Shown: positions 46,008-56,125 of the stretch, piece after piece
Layout of the letters: every line of letters starts with the position of its first letter
How positions within the stretch are numbered: the first letter of the stretch is position 1
Origin: Streptomyces sp. AC550_RSS872
Lineage (GTDB): Bacteria > Actinomycetota > Actinomycetes > Streptomycetales > Streptomycetaceae
Assembly (NCBI RefSeq): GCF_019049285.1
Contig: NZ_JAGMUL010000145.1
Span: 1,940-65,939 of the forward strand
Direction: 5' to 3'
DNA length: 64,000 nt
The notes under the pieces: generated by a model
Database searches by the model: none
Seen by the model: the letters and a program-made list of their open reading frames with translations, nothing else
Told to the model about the DNA's origin: nothing
Translations under genes and position numbers: made by a program

Positions 46008-48647
46008 TCAGCCCTTCCGCCACGGGAGCCAGGACTTGCTGCCCCGGTCGGGATCGGTGTCGGTGCCGGGTACCGGGCCCCTCGGTGCGTCGTACGGCAG
46101 GCCTGCCGAGGACTTCGGCTTCTGGCGCATGAGTTTGATCGCGCGCTCGACGCCGGCCTTCAGCTCCTCGTGGCACTCCAGTGCCCGATGCCGGACCAGG
46201 TCACCGAACCGCAGCTGGGAGATGGAGTAGTAGAGCAGGTCGCCGAGCGCCTGCTGGCCGGAGCTCCGGTTGAGGTGCCCGGCCAGTCGATGGACCGCGT
46301 CACCCCGTCCGGCGTGATCCTGGAGCCAGGGTTTGATCGCCTCGAGCACGGCAAAGGGGTACTCGATCGTCTGCGCGCGCCTGGCGTACCGGGAGTGGGG
46401 GCTCGCCCGCACGATGGCGTCGCCCAGCTGCTCGGGGGCTGCCGTACGGGTGGCGACGAGCCGGCGGATCTCGGCGGTGTAGGCCAGCCACTGGAGGTCG
46501 GGGCGACCCCTCAGGCGGTGCTCCCACGGCGCGGGCATGCCGTGGGTGATCCAGTCCCCGGCGTGTGTCAGCAGCTCGGCGATACGGTTGAGCAGGGGAC
46601 CTTCGAGGCTGTCCAGACCGCCTGCGACCGGATCGTCCTGAGGGTGGGTCAGCTCCCACAGGACCGGATACGGGACCTGGTCGAGCCGGTTGCCGACCAG
46701 CGCCGCGGCCACCGTCTCCTGCCCTTGGCCCGGCAGCCCCAGTCGCCGCAGCAGACGCCTGAGGACGCCGGCGTACTCGGCAGCCGACTTGCCGTCGTCC
46801 GCGAGGAGTCGGGAACGTGGCAAGTCCCACCCGAGCAGGGGGAGCTGGATCAGATCGGCCCAGGCGGCGTGCTTCCCCGCAAGGCCGGGATGCCTCGGTA
46901 CGAGCATGTCGATCCGGTGGAGCAGGAAGCCCCGGTCCTCGTCGGTGCCGCTCTGCCCCGCCGCGACGTCGTACAGCTCTGGTTCCAGCCATGCGAGCAC
47001 GTCCGGATTGTGGGCGTGACAGGCGAGGTGCAGGCCGGTGCGCCAGGCGGTCGCGGAGACTGCGGCGAACGCCTCGATGCTCTCCTCGTCGCGCGGGGCG
47101 GCCGGCAGTTCGCGGTGGATCAGGGCGACGCCGCGCAGCCAGTGCGGCGCGTTCGGCTCGCTCACCGCGGCGGGCCGGCGCAGCAGTCCCAGGACCAACC
47201 GGTCGTCCAGGGTGCCCCGCTCGGCGTTGACGTCGAGCCAGGCCAGCGCCAGTTCCGGGCGGCGGACGAGGACGGCGTGCACGGCGGCGGCGCTGTTCGC
47301 GTCCAGGTCCTGCTGGATGGCTTGCAGCAGCGTGCTCCGCGACCGCAGACCGTCCGGCGTTCCGCCCGCCCCGCCCCCGTCGAGATAGCCGGTCAGGACC
47401 ACGGTGTGGGCCTGCCGGTCCCATGACTCCGCGGCGGCCGCCAGGTCGAGGATGCCACGCACCCGCTGCGGGGTCTGGCTCTCGGCGGGCCACGAGTTGA
47501 GCTCGTCCGCGAGGGCCGCACCGACCCGGGGGGACCAGTGCTCCAGGAGCAGGCTCCGGGCCTGCTCGCGCTCTGCCTCGGAGCGGGCGCCGGGCAGGGT
47601 GCGGCACGCCAGATGACGCGCGATCTTCGCGCCCTCCGGCTCGATCAGGCTCTCCAGCGGGGACTGGCTCAGCAGCCTGGCCACGTTGCGCAACTGGCTC
47701 GTGCCCTGGTCGATGTCGCCCACCACCATCGCCTGGAGGTCGAGGTCCCGCAGATGGTGCAGCGCCTGTTCGGCGTCGTGCGGGGTGAGCGGGGCCCGAT
47801 GGGACAGCAGGTGGGACAGCACCGCCTCGATGCCCTTCTTCTGCCGCAGCCGCAGCAGCTCCGCCAGATAGGCGCGGCCGTGACCCGTGCCGGGCTCCTG
47901 CGGCGGCTGTCCGGCCAGTACGGCATGGCACTGGCTTCCCCTCGGCCGCAGTGCGAAGGTCAGCCGCAGCTCGTGGTCGGCGCCGTGACCGGCCCAGGTT
48001 GCGGCGGACAACCAGGCACGGCTGCCGTACGGCAGCAGGGCACAGATCCCGTCGAGCACGGCGACCCGGGTGACGGCGTTCAGACCGGCGTGCTCCGGGG
48101 ACAGCGTGATGACCACGTGCCGCCCTTCGAGGAGCAGCGCGGCGGACCGCGCGGCCCACTCGAACCCGATGTCGTGCTCGATGTACCGGGCCAGCTTCGC
48201 GACCGTGGTGGGTGCCGTGGCGAGGACGATGTACGGCGGGTGCGGGGTGCCCGGGTCCGTGGTCGGCCACTCGGTGTCCAGGGCGGCGGCGTAGAGCGAG
48301 GACCAGGTCAGCCCGGCGTCGCTGGTCGGATGCCAGTCGACCATTAGCAGCCGGGCCGAGTAGCTGTTCCGGCCGGTGGCGTCCCGCCCGCCCGACCAGG
48401 TGGTCTCCACCAGGCCGGTCACGGGCCGGCCGGCCTCGGTGCCGCCGAGGAACGCCACCCAGGGCAGCGCTTCGGAGGCATGGGCGCGGTCGGCGCGCGG
48501 CGTCTCCGTGGACGCGGCCCAGAAGTACTTCTGGGCGATGCGGGGTTCCACACTGCCCGCCTGCACGTCGTAGGCCACCTGCCCCGGTGCCTTGCCCTGG
48601 AGGGACCAGGCGGCCTGCACCGAGGCCCCGGCCGGCGGTTCGGTCAC
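46008..48647 (-). CDS. GTPase-associated protein 1-like (GAP1) protein
   Basis: An 879-residue protein without membrane segments that resembles the large GTPase-associated protein 1 family: an N-terminal beta-rich domain (YFWAASTETPRADRA, YSARLLMVDWHP), a middle domain and a long alpha-helical C-terminal part. The start is taken as GTG 48647, which has GGAGG 5 bases upstream and overlaps the GTPase stop (GTGA); GTG 48662 is possible. Direct coupling to a P-loop GTPase gene supports the family call. Confidence 0.7.
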   Translation of the reverse strand: MTEPPAGASVQAAWSLQGKAPGQVAYDVQAGSVEPRIAQKYFWAASTETPRADRAHASEALPWVAFLGGTEAGRPVTGLVETTWSGGRDATGRNSYSARLLMVDWHPTSDAGLTWSSLYAAALDTEWPTTDPGTPHPPYIVLATAPTTVAKLARYIEHDIGFEWAARSAALLLEGRHVVITLSPEHAGLNAVTRVAVLDGICALLPYGSRAWLSAATWAGHGADHELRLTFALRPRGSQCHAVLAGQPPQEPGTGHGRAYLAELLRLRQKKGIEAVLSHLLSHRAPLTPHDAEQALHHLRDLDLQAMVVGDIDQGTSQLRNVARLLSQSPLESLIEPEGAKIARHLACRTLPGARSEAEREQARSLLLEHWSPRVGAALADELNSWPAESQTPQRVRGILDLAAAAESWDRQAHTVVLTGYLDGGGAGGTPDGLRSRSTLLQAIQQDLDANSAAAVHAVLVRRPELALAWLDVNAERGTLDDRLVLGLLRRPAAVSEPNAPHWLRGVALIHRELPAAPRDEESIEAFAAVSATAWRTGLHLACHAHNPDVLAWLEPELYDVAAGQSGTDEDRGFLLHRIDMLVPRHPGLAGKHAAWADLIQLPLLGWDLPRSRLLADDGKSAAEYAGVLRRLLRRLGLPGQGQETVAAALVGNRLDQVPYPVLWELTHPQDDPVAGGLDSLEGPLLNRIAELLTHAGDWITHGMPAPWEHRLRGRPDLQWLAYTAEIRRLVATRTAAPEQLGDAIVRASPHSRYARRAQTIEYPFAVLEAIKPWLQDHAGRGDAVHRLAGHLNRSSGQQALGDLLYYSISQLRFGDLVRHRALECHEELKAGVERAIKLMRQKPKSSAGLPYDAPRGPVPGTDTDPDRGSKSWLPWRKG

Positions 48648-49885
48648 TTCCGCCTCCACCACTGCTTGCCATCGCGTGGCTGCCGTTCGGCCGTGCCCCG
48701 CATACCTCCCTCAAGGGTCATCAGCGGCTCGATGACGTTGATCGGCGTCGGCGGAGAACCGCAGATCCGCTGGCCGTCCGGCTCCACGTTGACGTAACTG
48801 CGGTAGTCGAACTGGTTGTTGGCGTTCAGCCGGAAGCCGATGGCGGAGCTGGCGTGGTAGGACATCCGGTCGGGGTGGAAGAAGTTGCCGAGGGCGTCCC
48901 GGACCAGGCGGGCGCTGCCGCCGCGGAAGCTGTTGCAGACCCAGTCGAAGAAGCCCTGCGCCTGGTCGTCGGGGACCCGCGGGATGGCGCCGACCTGCTC
49001 CTGGGTGACCCAGCGGGCCCGCAGTGCGGGCTCGAAGACGTCCGGGTGGTCGAACTTGGTGATGCACACCGCGATGTGGTGCGGCAGCCGGCCGTTGCCG
49101 AGGAGGCGGCCCTCGTCGCGCACCCGGGCCGCCATCTGACTGGCCATCCCGTAGAAGTAGTTGATGCTCGCGGTCTGCTGGTTGGCGTCCAGGAGGGGGT
49201 CGAACAGGTAGACAAGGCCGCCGCAGCTCGTCAGATGGGTCACGGCCTGCTCGTGCAGATCCTCGGCGACCTGGTTGGACCTGGGGTTGAACGCCTCGCC
49301 GGGGAGGTCGAGCACCTCCAGCGCGAACGACATCTGCCGGCGGGTGCCACGGCCCCGGGCACCCAGTGTCTCGCCGTTGAAGGACCATCTGAGGTCGCGC
49401 TGCGCCCGGGTCGCCTGGGGGAACCGCTGCTCCGACACGAGCTGATCCACACTGTCGTGCAGGAACTCCGTGGAGGAGGGGTCCATCCCCGAGACCACCC
49501 AGTTCACCCCCCGCCGACGGTGCTGCATCGCGGCGATGGGTACGGCGCCCAGGAACGTCGTCTTCCCGGAACCGGAGGCTCCCCACACGCCGATCCTGAC
49601 ACCGACGGGAGCGGGTCCGTGCAGCTGGGGTATGGCCTGCGGTGGCTGGATCCGGTCGGCCACGGTATGGCTGTCGAGGGCGGCGGGCTGGTGCGGCTGG
49701 TGTTCTGGGCGAGGGGGCGGGACGGAGGCCGCCGCGGGGGCGTCGGGCCTGCCGTTGAGGGCGAGCGACTGCCAGTCGCGTTCCGTGTTGGCGTGCCCGT
49801 TGCGGGAGTGCCCCCGATCCGGGGAGCCTGCCTCGTCCCCGTCGTCCTCGGAGTCCGGGCCAGGTCGGTACTGCGGTGTCGTCAT
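48644..49885 (-). CDS. P-loop GTPase of the conflict island
   Basis: A 413-residue protein. A disordered N terminus of about 90 residues precedes a G domain with Walker A GASGSGKTT (102-110), a DxxG switch (DLPG, 193-196) and TKFD at 275-278, the GTP-specific G4 motif. It resembles the double-GTPase or Ras-like GTPases of GAP1 systems. No membrane helices are seen. Coupled to the downstream GAP1-like gene and 8 bases after the zinc-ribbon gene. Confidence 0.8.
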   Translation of the reverse strand: MTTPQYRPGPDSEDDGDEAGSPDRGHSRNGHANTERDWQSLALNGRPDAPAAASVPPPRPEHQPHQPAALDSHTVADRIQPPQAIPQLHGPAPVGVRIGVWGASGSGKTTFLGAVPIAAMQHRRRGVNWVVSGMDPSSTEFLHDSVDQLVSEQRFPQATRAQRDLRWSFNGETLGARGRGTRRQMSFALEVLDLPGEAFNPRSNQVAEDLHEQAVTHLTSCGGLVYLFDPLLDANQQTASINYFYGMASQMAARVRDEGRLLGNGRLPHHIAVCITKFDHPDVFEPALRARWVTQEQVGAIPRVPDDQAQGFFDWVCNSFRGGSARLVRDALGNFFHPDRMSYHASSAIGFRLNANNQFDYRSYVNVEPDGQRICGSPPTPINVIEPLMTLEGGMRGTAERQPRDGKQWWRRK

Positions 49886-49893
49886 GGACTGGG

Positions 49894-51930
49894 TCAGCTC
49901 CTAGCTGGGTCGGATGGCCATGGGGGGAGGAGCGGTGCGGCGAACGCGAGCGGGCTGCCGTCGGTGTCGCGGGTCTGCTCGGCGGCGAGGGAAAGCGCCA
50001 CCTGCTCCGGTGAGTCGCTGCCGGGCCGGAAGTGGAGGCCGTCCGTGACCGCCAGCTCCTGCCAGGCCCGGGAGAGGTAGTGGCGCAGCCGGCCCCCGCT
50101 GGGTACGCCGGGAGTGGTGGGCGCGGCGAAAGGCTCGGCGCGGACGCCCACGCGCACGCCCCGGTGGCGCAGGGTCCACAGCTGCTCCTGCCAGTCCACG
50201 GCGCCCGGGCAGCCGGGGACCAGGCCGACCTGCTTGGGCAGCGCCGGCGGCCGTCCCCCGATCACCAGGAGCGCCCGGTCGACCGACGTGGGGGGCTGCC
50301 CGTCGGTCATTCTGGCGGCGGCCCTGAGCGCGTCCTCCAGCGAGGAGGTGAGGGTGTCCCGGGGCAGTAACTCCAGGGGCAGCTCCCGCAGTTGCCGCAG
50401 CGCCCGGCCGGGTGGCCCGGGCTGCACGGACCGGATGAACTTCCGGTCGGGCTGGTCCTTGTTGCGGGGGTCGTGGTCGTAGTAGCCGATCACGGCGACC
50501 CGTAGGCCACCGCCCGCGCCGGCATAACGCTCCGCGGCGTGGATCAGGTCCCCCGTGAAGCCGACGCGCTCGGCGACCTCGGCCCGGTCGGTGCCGGACA
50601 TCTCGACCGCGCAGATGAGCTCCAGCGGTCCGGGCAGCCAAAGGCGCTGCGGCACGCGGTGGATCACGGCGTGCGGGCTCGGCGGGTGCCCGTCCGGCGC
50701 CTCGGCCAGGACGCGGCCGTCTTCTGTGCGTACCTCGATCTCGCCCGGCCCGTGCAGGACGAAGGTGAGGCGGGCGGAGCCGAGTACGGGCAGTTCGGCG
50801 CCGGGCATGCGGATGAGCGGGGGGCGGCGGTCTTCCGGGCGGTAGTGACCGGCGAGCAGCGGCAGTACGACCGGCAGGGTCCCGGACGGCGCGGCGGGGC
50901 CGCCCGCCATGGCCCGCCGGGGCAGCACCGGCGGGCCGCCGTACACGGTGACCGAGGCCGTCCGGGTCTCACCGGGCGCGAGCCGGAGACCGGCCTCGAA
51001 CAGGACGTGGTGGTGGAGTTCCACCTGAACGTGGTTGTCCACGCGGATTCCCGCCCGCGCCAGGAGCAGGGTGTGCGGTTGGCGCAGTGGCGCGCCGCGC
51101 AGCAGTCGGCGGACCCGGGCCGTGGTTGCGGACGCCGTGCCCGAACCGGGTGCGGCCTGCGGGGTGCTTTCGGCGCTCACCGCGCAGGACTCGCGCAGCA
51201 CGGCGGCAGCCCGGTCGAGGAGGGTCCAGCCGGGTTCGCCGCGCAGCAGCACCACCGCGGGGGGACGGGGGCCCGACCCCGCGCGGGCAGGGGGCACGAC
51301 AGTGTGCAGCCAGTCGCGCACGGCCTGGTCGAAGCGCAGGCGGTCCACCGGCTCGACGGTGCCCACGCCTCCGCCGAGCTGGAAGCGGCGCAGGGCGCCC
51401 GCGGGGGCAAGCCCGGGGACGACGTCGGTCCAGGCCGCCTCGGCGTGCGAGCGCGTGTGCGGCAGGCCGGCGGCGTCGGCGCCCGCCCGTACCACCGATG
51501 CCCCGTGGGTGCCGAACTCGACGAACAGCACCTCGGGCACCTCACCGGTGGTGAGCCGGTGCAACAGGTCGGCCGGAGCATACGGTTCGGCGGCCGCCTC
51601 GGGGGCGGGGGGCGGCACGGGGCCGGGGCGGTCGGCGGGGTGCGGGATGCCGGAGGGCGCCGGGCGAAGCAGCCCGGTGATCTCACCCCGCTCGGCCGGA
51701 TCGCTCAGCGTGCGCCGGGCCGCGTCGACGTCCCAGGCGTGCGCGGCGGCGGCCAGCTCGGCCGCCGCGGACCGGTGGTCCTCCTCGGTCGCGGCCCCCA
51801 GGACCGGATCCCCGTTGAGCAGAAATCCGCAGGCCCGGCACCGTGGTTCGCCCCGCCCCGGGTGGAGGCAGACCGGACAGGGCACCACCGGGCCAGACCG
51901 CTTCTCGTCAGCTCCGGAAGAGAGCAGCAC
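49894..51930 (-). CDS. Zinc-ribbon protein, uncharacterised
   Basis: A 678-residue protein. Its N terminus holds a zinc ribbon, Cys18-x2-Cys21 and Cys31-x2-Cys34 (CPVC and CRAC). The remainder is unknown, with a Pro-rich linker and beta-rich C-terminal domain (LRVAVIGYYDHDPRN). It starts at GTG 51930. A TTA codon lies at 50368-50370 (residue 521). As the first gene of the GTPase-vWA-AAA run it may be the sensor or scaffold. Confidence 0.7.
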   Translation of the reverse strand: MLLSSGADEKRSGPVVPCPVCLHPGRGEPRCRACGFLLNGDPVLGAATEEDHRSAAAELAAAAHAWDVDAARRTLSDPAERGEITGLLRPAPSGIPHPADRPGPVPPPAPEAAAEPYAPADLLHRLTTGEVPEVLFVEFGTHGASVVRAGADAAGLPHTRSHAEAAWTDVVPGLAPAGALRRFQLGGGVGTVEPVDRLRFDQAVRDWLHTVVPPARAGSGPRPPAVVLLRGEPGWTLLDRAAAVLRESCAVSAESTPQAAPGSGTASATTARVRRLLRGAPLRQPHTLLLARAGIRVDNHVQVELHHHVLFEAGLRLAPGETRTASVTVYGGPPVLPRRAMAGGPAAPSGTLPVVLPLLAGHYRPEDRRPPLIRMPGAELPVLGSARLTFVLHGPGEIEVRTEDGRVLAEAPDGHPPSPHAVIHRVPQRLWLPGPLELICAVEMSGTDRAEVAERVGFTGDLIHAAERYAGAGGGLRVAVIGYYDHDPRNKDQPDRKFIRSVQPGPPGRALRQLRELPLELLPRDTLTSSLEDALRAAARMTDGQPPTSVDRALLVIGGRPPALPKQVGLVPGCPGAVDWQEQLWTLRHRGVRVGVRAEPFAAPTTPGVPSGGRLRHYLSRAWQELAVTDGLHFRPGSDSPEQVALSLAAEQTRDTDGSPLAFAAPLLPPWPSDPARS

Positions 51931-52538
51931 GTTCGAGGCGCCCTCTCAGAGCGGCCTGGAACAATATCCGCACCCGGCACCATCCTTGATGGATGTCACA
52001 TCTGCCCCCTTGCCCCCGCTTCGCCGCGGCTTCCCCTCGCAGTGGCACAGAGCGGTGCCGACGCGAAGCCGGAAGCCCGGTCCGAGATGATCCCGCAGAG
52101 CTGTCCAGCCACACCGGGCTCTGTGATCAACTCCCGTACGTCCAGCCTGACTTCTTCGGTTCCCTCCACCGGACGGCCCATTGTCGCGAGAGCGTTCCCA
52201 CGCCGCAACCGTTCCTCTGCCTACAGGCATCTCGTGAGCGCACTTGGGGGCGCATTGGTGCGCGCCCTCTTACGCGATGAGCCCCCTCGCGCCGTGTCGC
52301 ACGACCCGCTGACCTCCCGTGCGAGACCGGCGATGAGCCCGACAGCCGCCCCGCTGCACCGTGGCCCCCGTCCACCGCCCCGCACACCGTCGCCGTCGTG
52401 GCCGACCACCACGGTGGCCGGCTCTCCATCACCCTGCCGCAGGCCTCGTCGCCACCGGGTGAAGTCGTGAGACCGTCTTCGGGCAGTGCGTGTTGTGCGG
52501 ATTGTCTTGGCCGAACGACGGTACGGGGAGACGAGGGA
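51931..52538. other. Divergent intergenic region
   Basis: This 608-base gap between divergent genes has no clear gene. A 70-codon minus-strand frame at 51996-52208 has mediocre third-base GC and no strong start, so I do not call it. Promoters for both sides must lie here. Confidence 0.35.
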
Positions 52539-55253
52539 ATGGCCATATCGAAGGACGACGTCGATGGACTTGTCGCGGCGGCACGGAAGTTGAGGGACGA
52601 GGGTTCGCCGGAGGACTGTGCGGCCGTGGCCGAGGCCTGCAACCACGCCATGGACGCCGGAGCTCCGCTGAGCATCACGCAGCCGACCGTGGACCTTCTG
52701 GCCGCCTGCCGTGCCCGGATTCCCCAGGACGACAGGTGGCAGGCCGATCTGCTCGGACTCGAGTCCGTGGCCTGGCATCACCGGTACCGCCGCACCGGGG
52801 CGGACGAGGATCTGCGCCGGGCGACCGTGGCGATCGACAAGGCCTGCACCCTCACCGGCCCCGGCCATCGCTCCCACCATCGGCTCCGGGCCCAACAGGC
52901 GCTCATCCACTCGTTGCGGCCGGGTTCGGACGCGGTTCCCATCGACGTGCTGAGGGAGGCGGTGGAGGCCGGCGACCCCAATCCGCACAACCACGCGGTC
53001 AACATGCTCAACCTCGCGGGCCAGTTGAATCTGCGTTACCTCGCCACACGGGATTTCTCCGCCCTGGACGAAGCCATCGGCCTTGCCGAGCGGGCCCTGG
53101 CGCTCGACACCCGCACGGACGACGACGACTACTCATGGCGTCTGCTGTGGGCCGGACAGCTCTACGTCCAGAAGGGACACGACACCAGGAATCCTCCGGT
53201 ACTCAAGAAGGGGGTGGACCTGCTCCAGAAGGCCGTCACACAGCTGCCGCCCGGTCATTCCTTCCTGCCCGGCCTGCTCAACCAGCTCGGAGGCGCCATG
53301 CACGCGCACTCCAGGCTGAGCGGTCCGGGAGACGCCGCACGCAGCGAACTCACCGTGGCCGTCCACATGATGCGGGCCGCGCTGCGCGAGACCGACCCGA
53401 CGGTGCCGGACTACCCCACGTTCGCCTCCAATCTGGCCATGGCCCTGGGGGGCCTCTCGAAGGAGACCGGAGATCTCTCCCTGCTGGACGAGGCGATCGA
53501 CGCGGCCGAGAAGGGAAGGCGGGCAGCCGCCGCCAGCCCCACGGCCCGGGACGCGGAGACCCTCACCCCGGTGGTGGGGCTCCTGCGCAGCATGCGGGAC
53601 CAGGACGACCCCGCGGCGATCCATGCGCTCTCCACGACCTTCGACGGATCCCACCGGCTCGACGCGGTCATGGCCGGACAGCTCGGCGCGGGCCTCGCTG
53701 CCCGGGCCGGCGACTGGAGGACCGCCGTCCGGCTGACCCTGCGCGCGGTGGAGATCCTTCCGCACGCCGCCTCGGAGGCGTTGAGCGTGGAGGACCGCGA
53801 GAAGGGTCTGGCCAAGATGGCCACCAGTCTGGCCCGTGACGCCTGCGCCCTCGTACTCCGGACGGGCGGTTCGGCGGACCAGGCGCTGCACGTCCTGGAG
53901 ACGGCCCGGGCGACGCTGGTCGGCCAGGCTCTCACCCGTCGCAGTGATGCCGACCTCGATCCGGTTCGTGAGCTCGCTCCGCACCTGGCGGAGCGCATGC
54001 GGGACATCCGGGCGGACCTGGCGCGGGTGGAGGACGCACCCTACGGCCCGGCCGCCGACCGCCGTCACCGGCTGACCAACGCCCTCCACGAGGTGACACG
54101 GCAGATCCGTGCCGTTCCCGGTCTGGAGGACTACCTCCGCGCACCCGGCACGGACATGCTGCGCCGGCGGGCAGGGACAGTCCCGGTGGTCACCCTCAAC
54201 GTGAGCGAATACCGGTGCGACGCGCTCGTGCTGCGGGCCGGCGAGGAGACCGGTGCCGTCGCGCTGCCCGATCTCGCCCTGCACGACGTGACAGAGAACG
54301 TCCGGCGGTTCACCACCGCGACGGCCGAGCTGACCCGGTGGCCCGCGCCGGGGCCCGCCGCGGCGAAGAAGCACCAGCAGGTGGTGCGGGAGGTTCTCGC
54401 GTGGCTCTGGGAGTCGGTCACGGAACCCGTGCTCCGCGCGCTGGGCATCACGTCCGCTCCGCGGGACGGCCATCCCCCGTCCCGCCTGCGCTGGTCGGCG
54501 ACCGGCCCGCTGACGCTGCTTCCCCTGCACGCTGCCGGGCTGCCCGACGTACCCGGCGCGTGCGTGGCGGACCGTGTCGTCTCGTCGTACACGCCGACTC
54601 TGAGGCTGCTCGGCGACGCTGCTTCCCCGGCCGCGGGGACGAGTCGCCGTGCGGGGCACCTGGTCGTTCCGGTGCCCCACTCCTCGCTCATGCCGCACCG
54701 GCCGTTGGAAGGAGCCGGGAGGGAGGCGGCGCACGTGGTCTCCACCGTCCCAGGGGCTCTGCCGCTGCCGGAGGAGGCGGTGTCGGCGCTTGCCGTGCGG
54801 GCCGGTCTGCGGGGTGCCCGCAGCGTCCACTTCGCCTGTCACGGGCAGAGCAACGCGCAGCACCCGTCACGCAGCCAGCTGGTCCTGCGGGACGAGACCC
54901 TCACCGTCGCCGACCTGATGACGGAGCGACTGGACGGCCTTGAGCTGGCCGTTCTCTCGGCCTGTAGCACGGCACACGCCGGTGAACAACTGCCCGACGA
55001 GGTCCTCCACCTGACCTCCGCCTTCCGTGCCGCGGGGGCCCGCCATGTGGTGGGCACCCTGTGGGAGACCGGCGACCGGTCCGCGGCGGAGTTCACCGAG
55101 GCCTTCTACGCCACTCTCGGCGCACTGCCGTACGACGGCCCACCGGAGACCGTGGACGACAGGGTGGCCACCGCCGTGCACAGGGCGGCGCAGCAGGTCC
55201 GCGCGCAGCAGCCGTCCCCGCGAGCCTGGGCACCTTTCGTCCATGTGGGCTGA
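52539..55253 (+). CDS. CHAT-domain protein with helical repeats
   Basis: A 904-residue protein: an N-terminal TPR-like helical array to about residue 470 and a C-terminal CHAT (caspase HetF-associated) protease domain. The catalytic dyad is His768 in VHFACHGQSN and Cys809 in LSACSTAHAGE. CHAT proteases act as effectors in several bacterial defence systems. ATG 52539 follows GGGGAGACGAGGGA; a longer frame begins upstream at 52398 without a good site. It is divergent from the GTPase run. Confidence 0.85.
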   Translation: MAISKDDVDGLVAAARKLRDEGSPEDCAAVAEACNHAMDAGAPLSITQPTVDLLAACRARIPQDDRWQADLLGLESVAWHHRYRRTGADEDLRRATVAIDKACTLTGPGHRSHHRLRAQQALIHSLRPGSDAVPIDVLREAVEAGDPNPHNHAVNMLNLAGQLNLRYLATRDFSALDEAIGLAERALALDTRTDDDDYSWRLLWAGQLYVQKGHDTRNPPVLKKGVDLLQKAVTQLPPGHSFLPGLLNQLGGAMHAHSRLSGPGDAARSELTVAVHMMRAALRETDPTVPDYPTFASNLAMALGGLSKETGDLSLLDEAIDAAEKGRRAAAASPTARDAETLTPVVGLLRSMRDQDDPAAIHALSTTFDGSHRLDAVMAGQLGAGLAARAGDWRTAVRLTLRAVEILPHAASEALSVEDREKGLAKMATSLARDACALVLRTGGSADQALHVLETARATLVGQALTRRSDADLDPVRELAPHLAERMRDIRADLARVEDAPYGPAADRRHRLTNALHEVTRQIRAVPGLEDYLRAPGTDMLRRRAGTVPVVTLNVSEYRCDALVLRAGEETGAVALPDLALHDVTENVRRFTTATAELTRWPAPGPAAAKKHQQVVREVLAWLWESVTEPVLRALGITSAPRDGHPPSRLRWSATGPLTLLPLHAAGLPDVPGACVADRVVSSYTPTLRLLGDAASPAAGTSRRAGHLVVPVPHSSLMPHRPLEGAGREAAHVVSTVPGALPLPEEAVSALAVRAGLRGARSVHFACHGQSNAQHPSRSQLVLRDETLTVADLMTERLDGLELAVLSACSTAHAGEQLPDEVLHLTSAFRAAGARHVVGTLWETGDRSAAEFTEAFYATLGALPYDGPPETVDDRVATAVHRAAQQVRAQQPSPRAWAPFVHVG

Positions 55254-55297
55254 ACTGTCACGGGCCGTTGCCCCCGTGCGACATCAGGGGCGCCGTG

Positions 55298-56125
55298 TCA
55301 CGGGCCACCGGATGCGGTGCCACGCCGGCGGACCGGCGGACCGGACGGAGCCCGCCAGCGCTGCGGCGCGCGAGGAGCGGGAGGGGCAGTGGCGGCGAGC
55401 CGCTTGTGGAGCACGGGGGCCAGCTGAAGCCCCACCTCGGCAGGGGAGGCGGCCGACGGAGGCGTGACACCCAGCGAGCGCGCCACGGGACGCAGGCCGA
55501 CGTCGACGGCGCTCTCCACCAGTGCGGCCAGCTCCACCGTGTGCTGCCGGGCGAGCACCCATCCGGTGCACAGCACGACCGCACCGATCACCGCGGCCGG
55601 CCACCACCAGTAGCCCAGCACCAGGTAGCCCAGCCCCCAGGCACCCACGATGGTGGCGGACTCGACCGCGGTGATCACGGCCCGCAGTTCCTTCCGCACG
55701 TGCGGAGCCAGGACGAGCCAGAGCCGGGGCCAGAGCATCTCCAGGTCGATCTGGTAGTAGCCCGACACCCGCTGCTCGACGTCCCGCATGTGCCGTCCCA
55801 GGGACCCCGGCCACCGGGCGAACCACAGGAGCATCACCACCCGTCCGGTCATCCTCGCCGTCAGTCCGGCCAGTGCCGCCAGCACGATCAGCCCGGCCGC
55901 GATCGCCCCCAGGGTGCCGGGGCGGGTGTCCTGCGCGCCCTCGTACCAGCCGGAGACGGTGTCGGCCAGGTGATTCCGGTCCGTGGCATGGCTCTGGCCC
56001 AGAGCGGAGGCCACCCAAGCGGTGGTGACGAACAGGCAGCCGGGGAGGGTGAGCAGGGAGAGCCAGCGCTCGACGACTTTGCCGCCGAGCCCGGCGAGGA
56101 ACCCCGTCACGACGGCGATGTCCAC
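55298..56125 (-). CDS. Membrane protein, uncharacterised
   Basis: A 275-residue protein with about four hydrophobic segments (around residues 22-40, 70-90, 155-180 and 180-205) and a basic C-terminal tail. I do not recognise a family. The GTG start at 56125 overlaps the small gene by 19 bases; GTG 56110 would give a GTGA overlap and is an alternative. It is convergent with the CHAT gene and may be a membrane effector or anchor. Confidence 0.65.
   Translation of the reverse strand: MDIAVVTGFLAGLGGKVVERWLSLLTLPGCLFVTTAWVASALGQSHATDRNHLADTVSGWYEGAQDTRPGTLGAIAAGLIVLAALAGLTARMTGRVVMLLWFARWPGSLGRHMRDVEQRVSGYYQIDLEMLWPRLWLVLAPHVRKELRAVITAVESATIVGAWGLGYLVLGYWWWPAAVIGAVVLCTGWVLARQHTVELAALVESAVDVGLRPVARSLGVTPPSAASPAEVGLQLAPVLHKRLAATAPPAPRAPQRWRAPSGPPVRRRGTASGGP

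Noticed and set aside
51996..52208. A 70-codon minus-strand frame in the divergent gap
   Set aside because: Modest third-position GC, no convincing ribosome site and no recognised family, though a small gene cannot be excluded.
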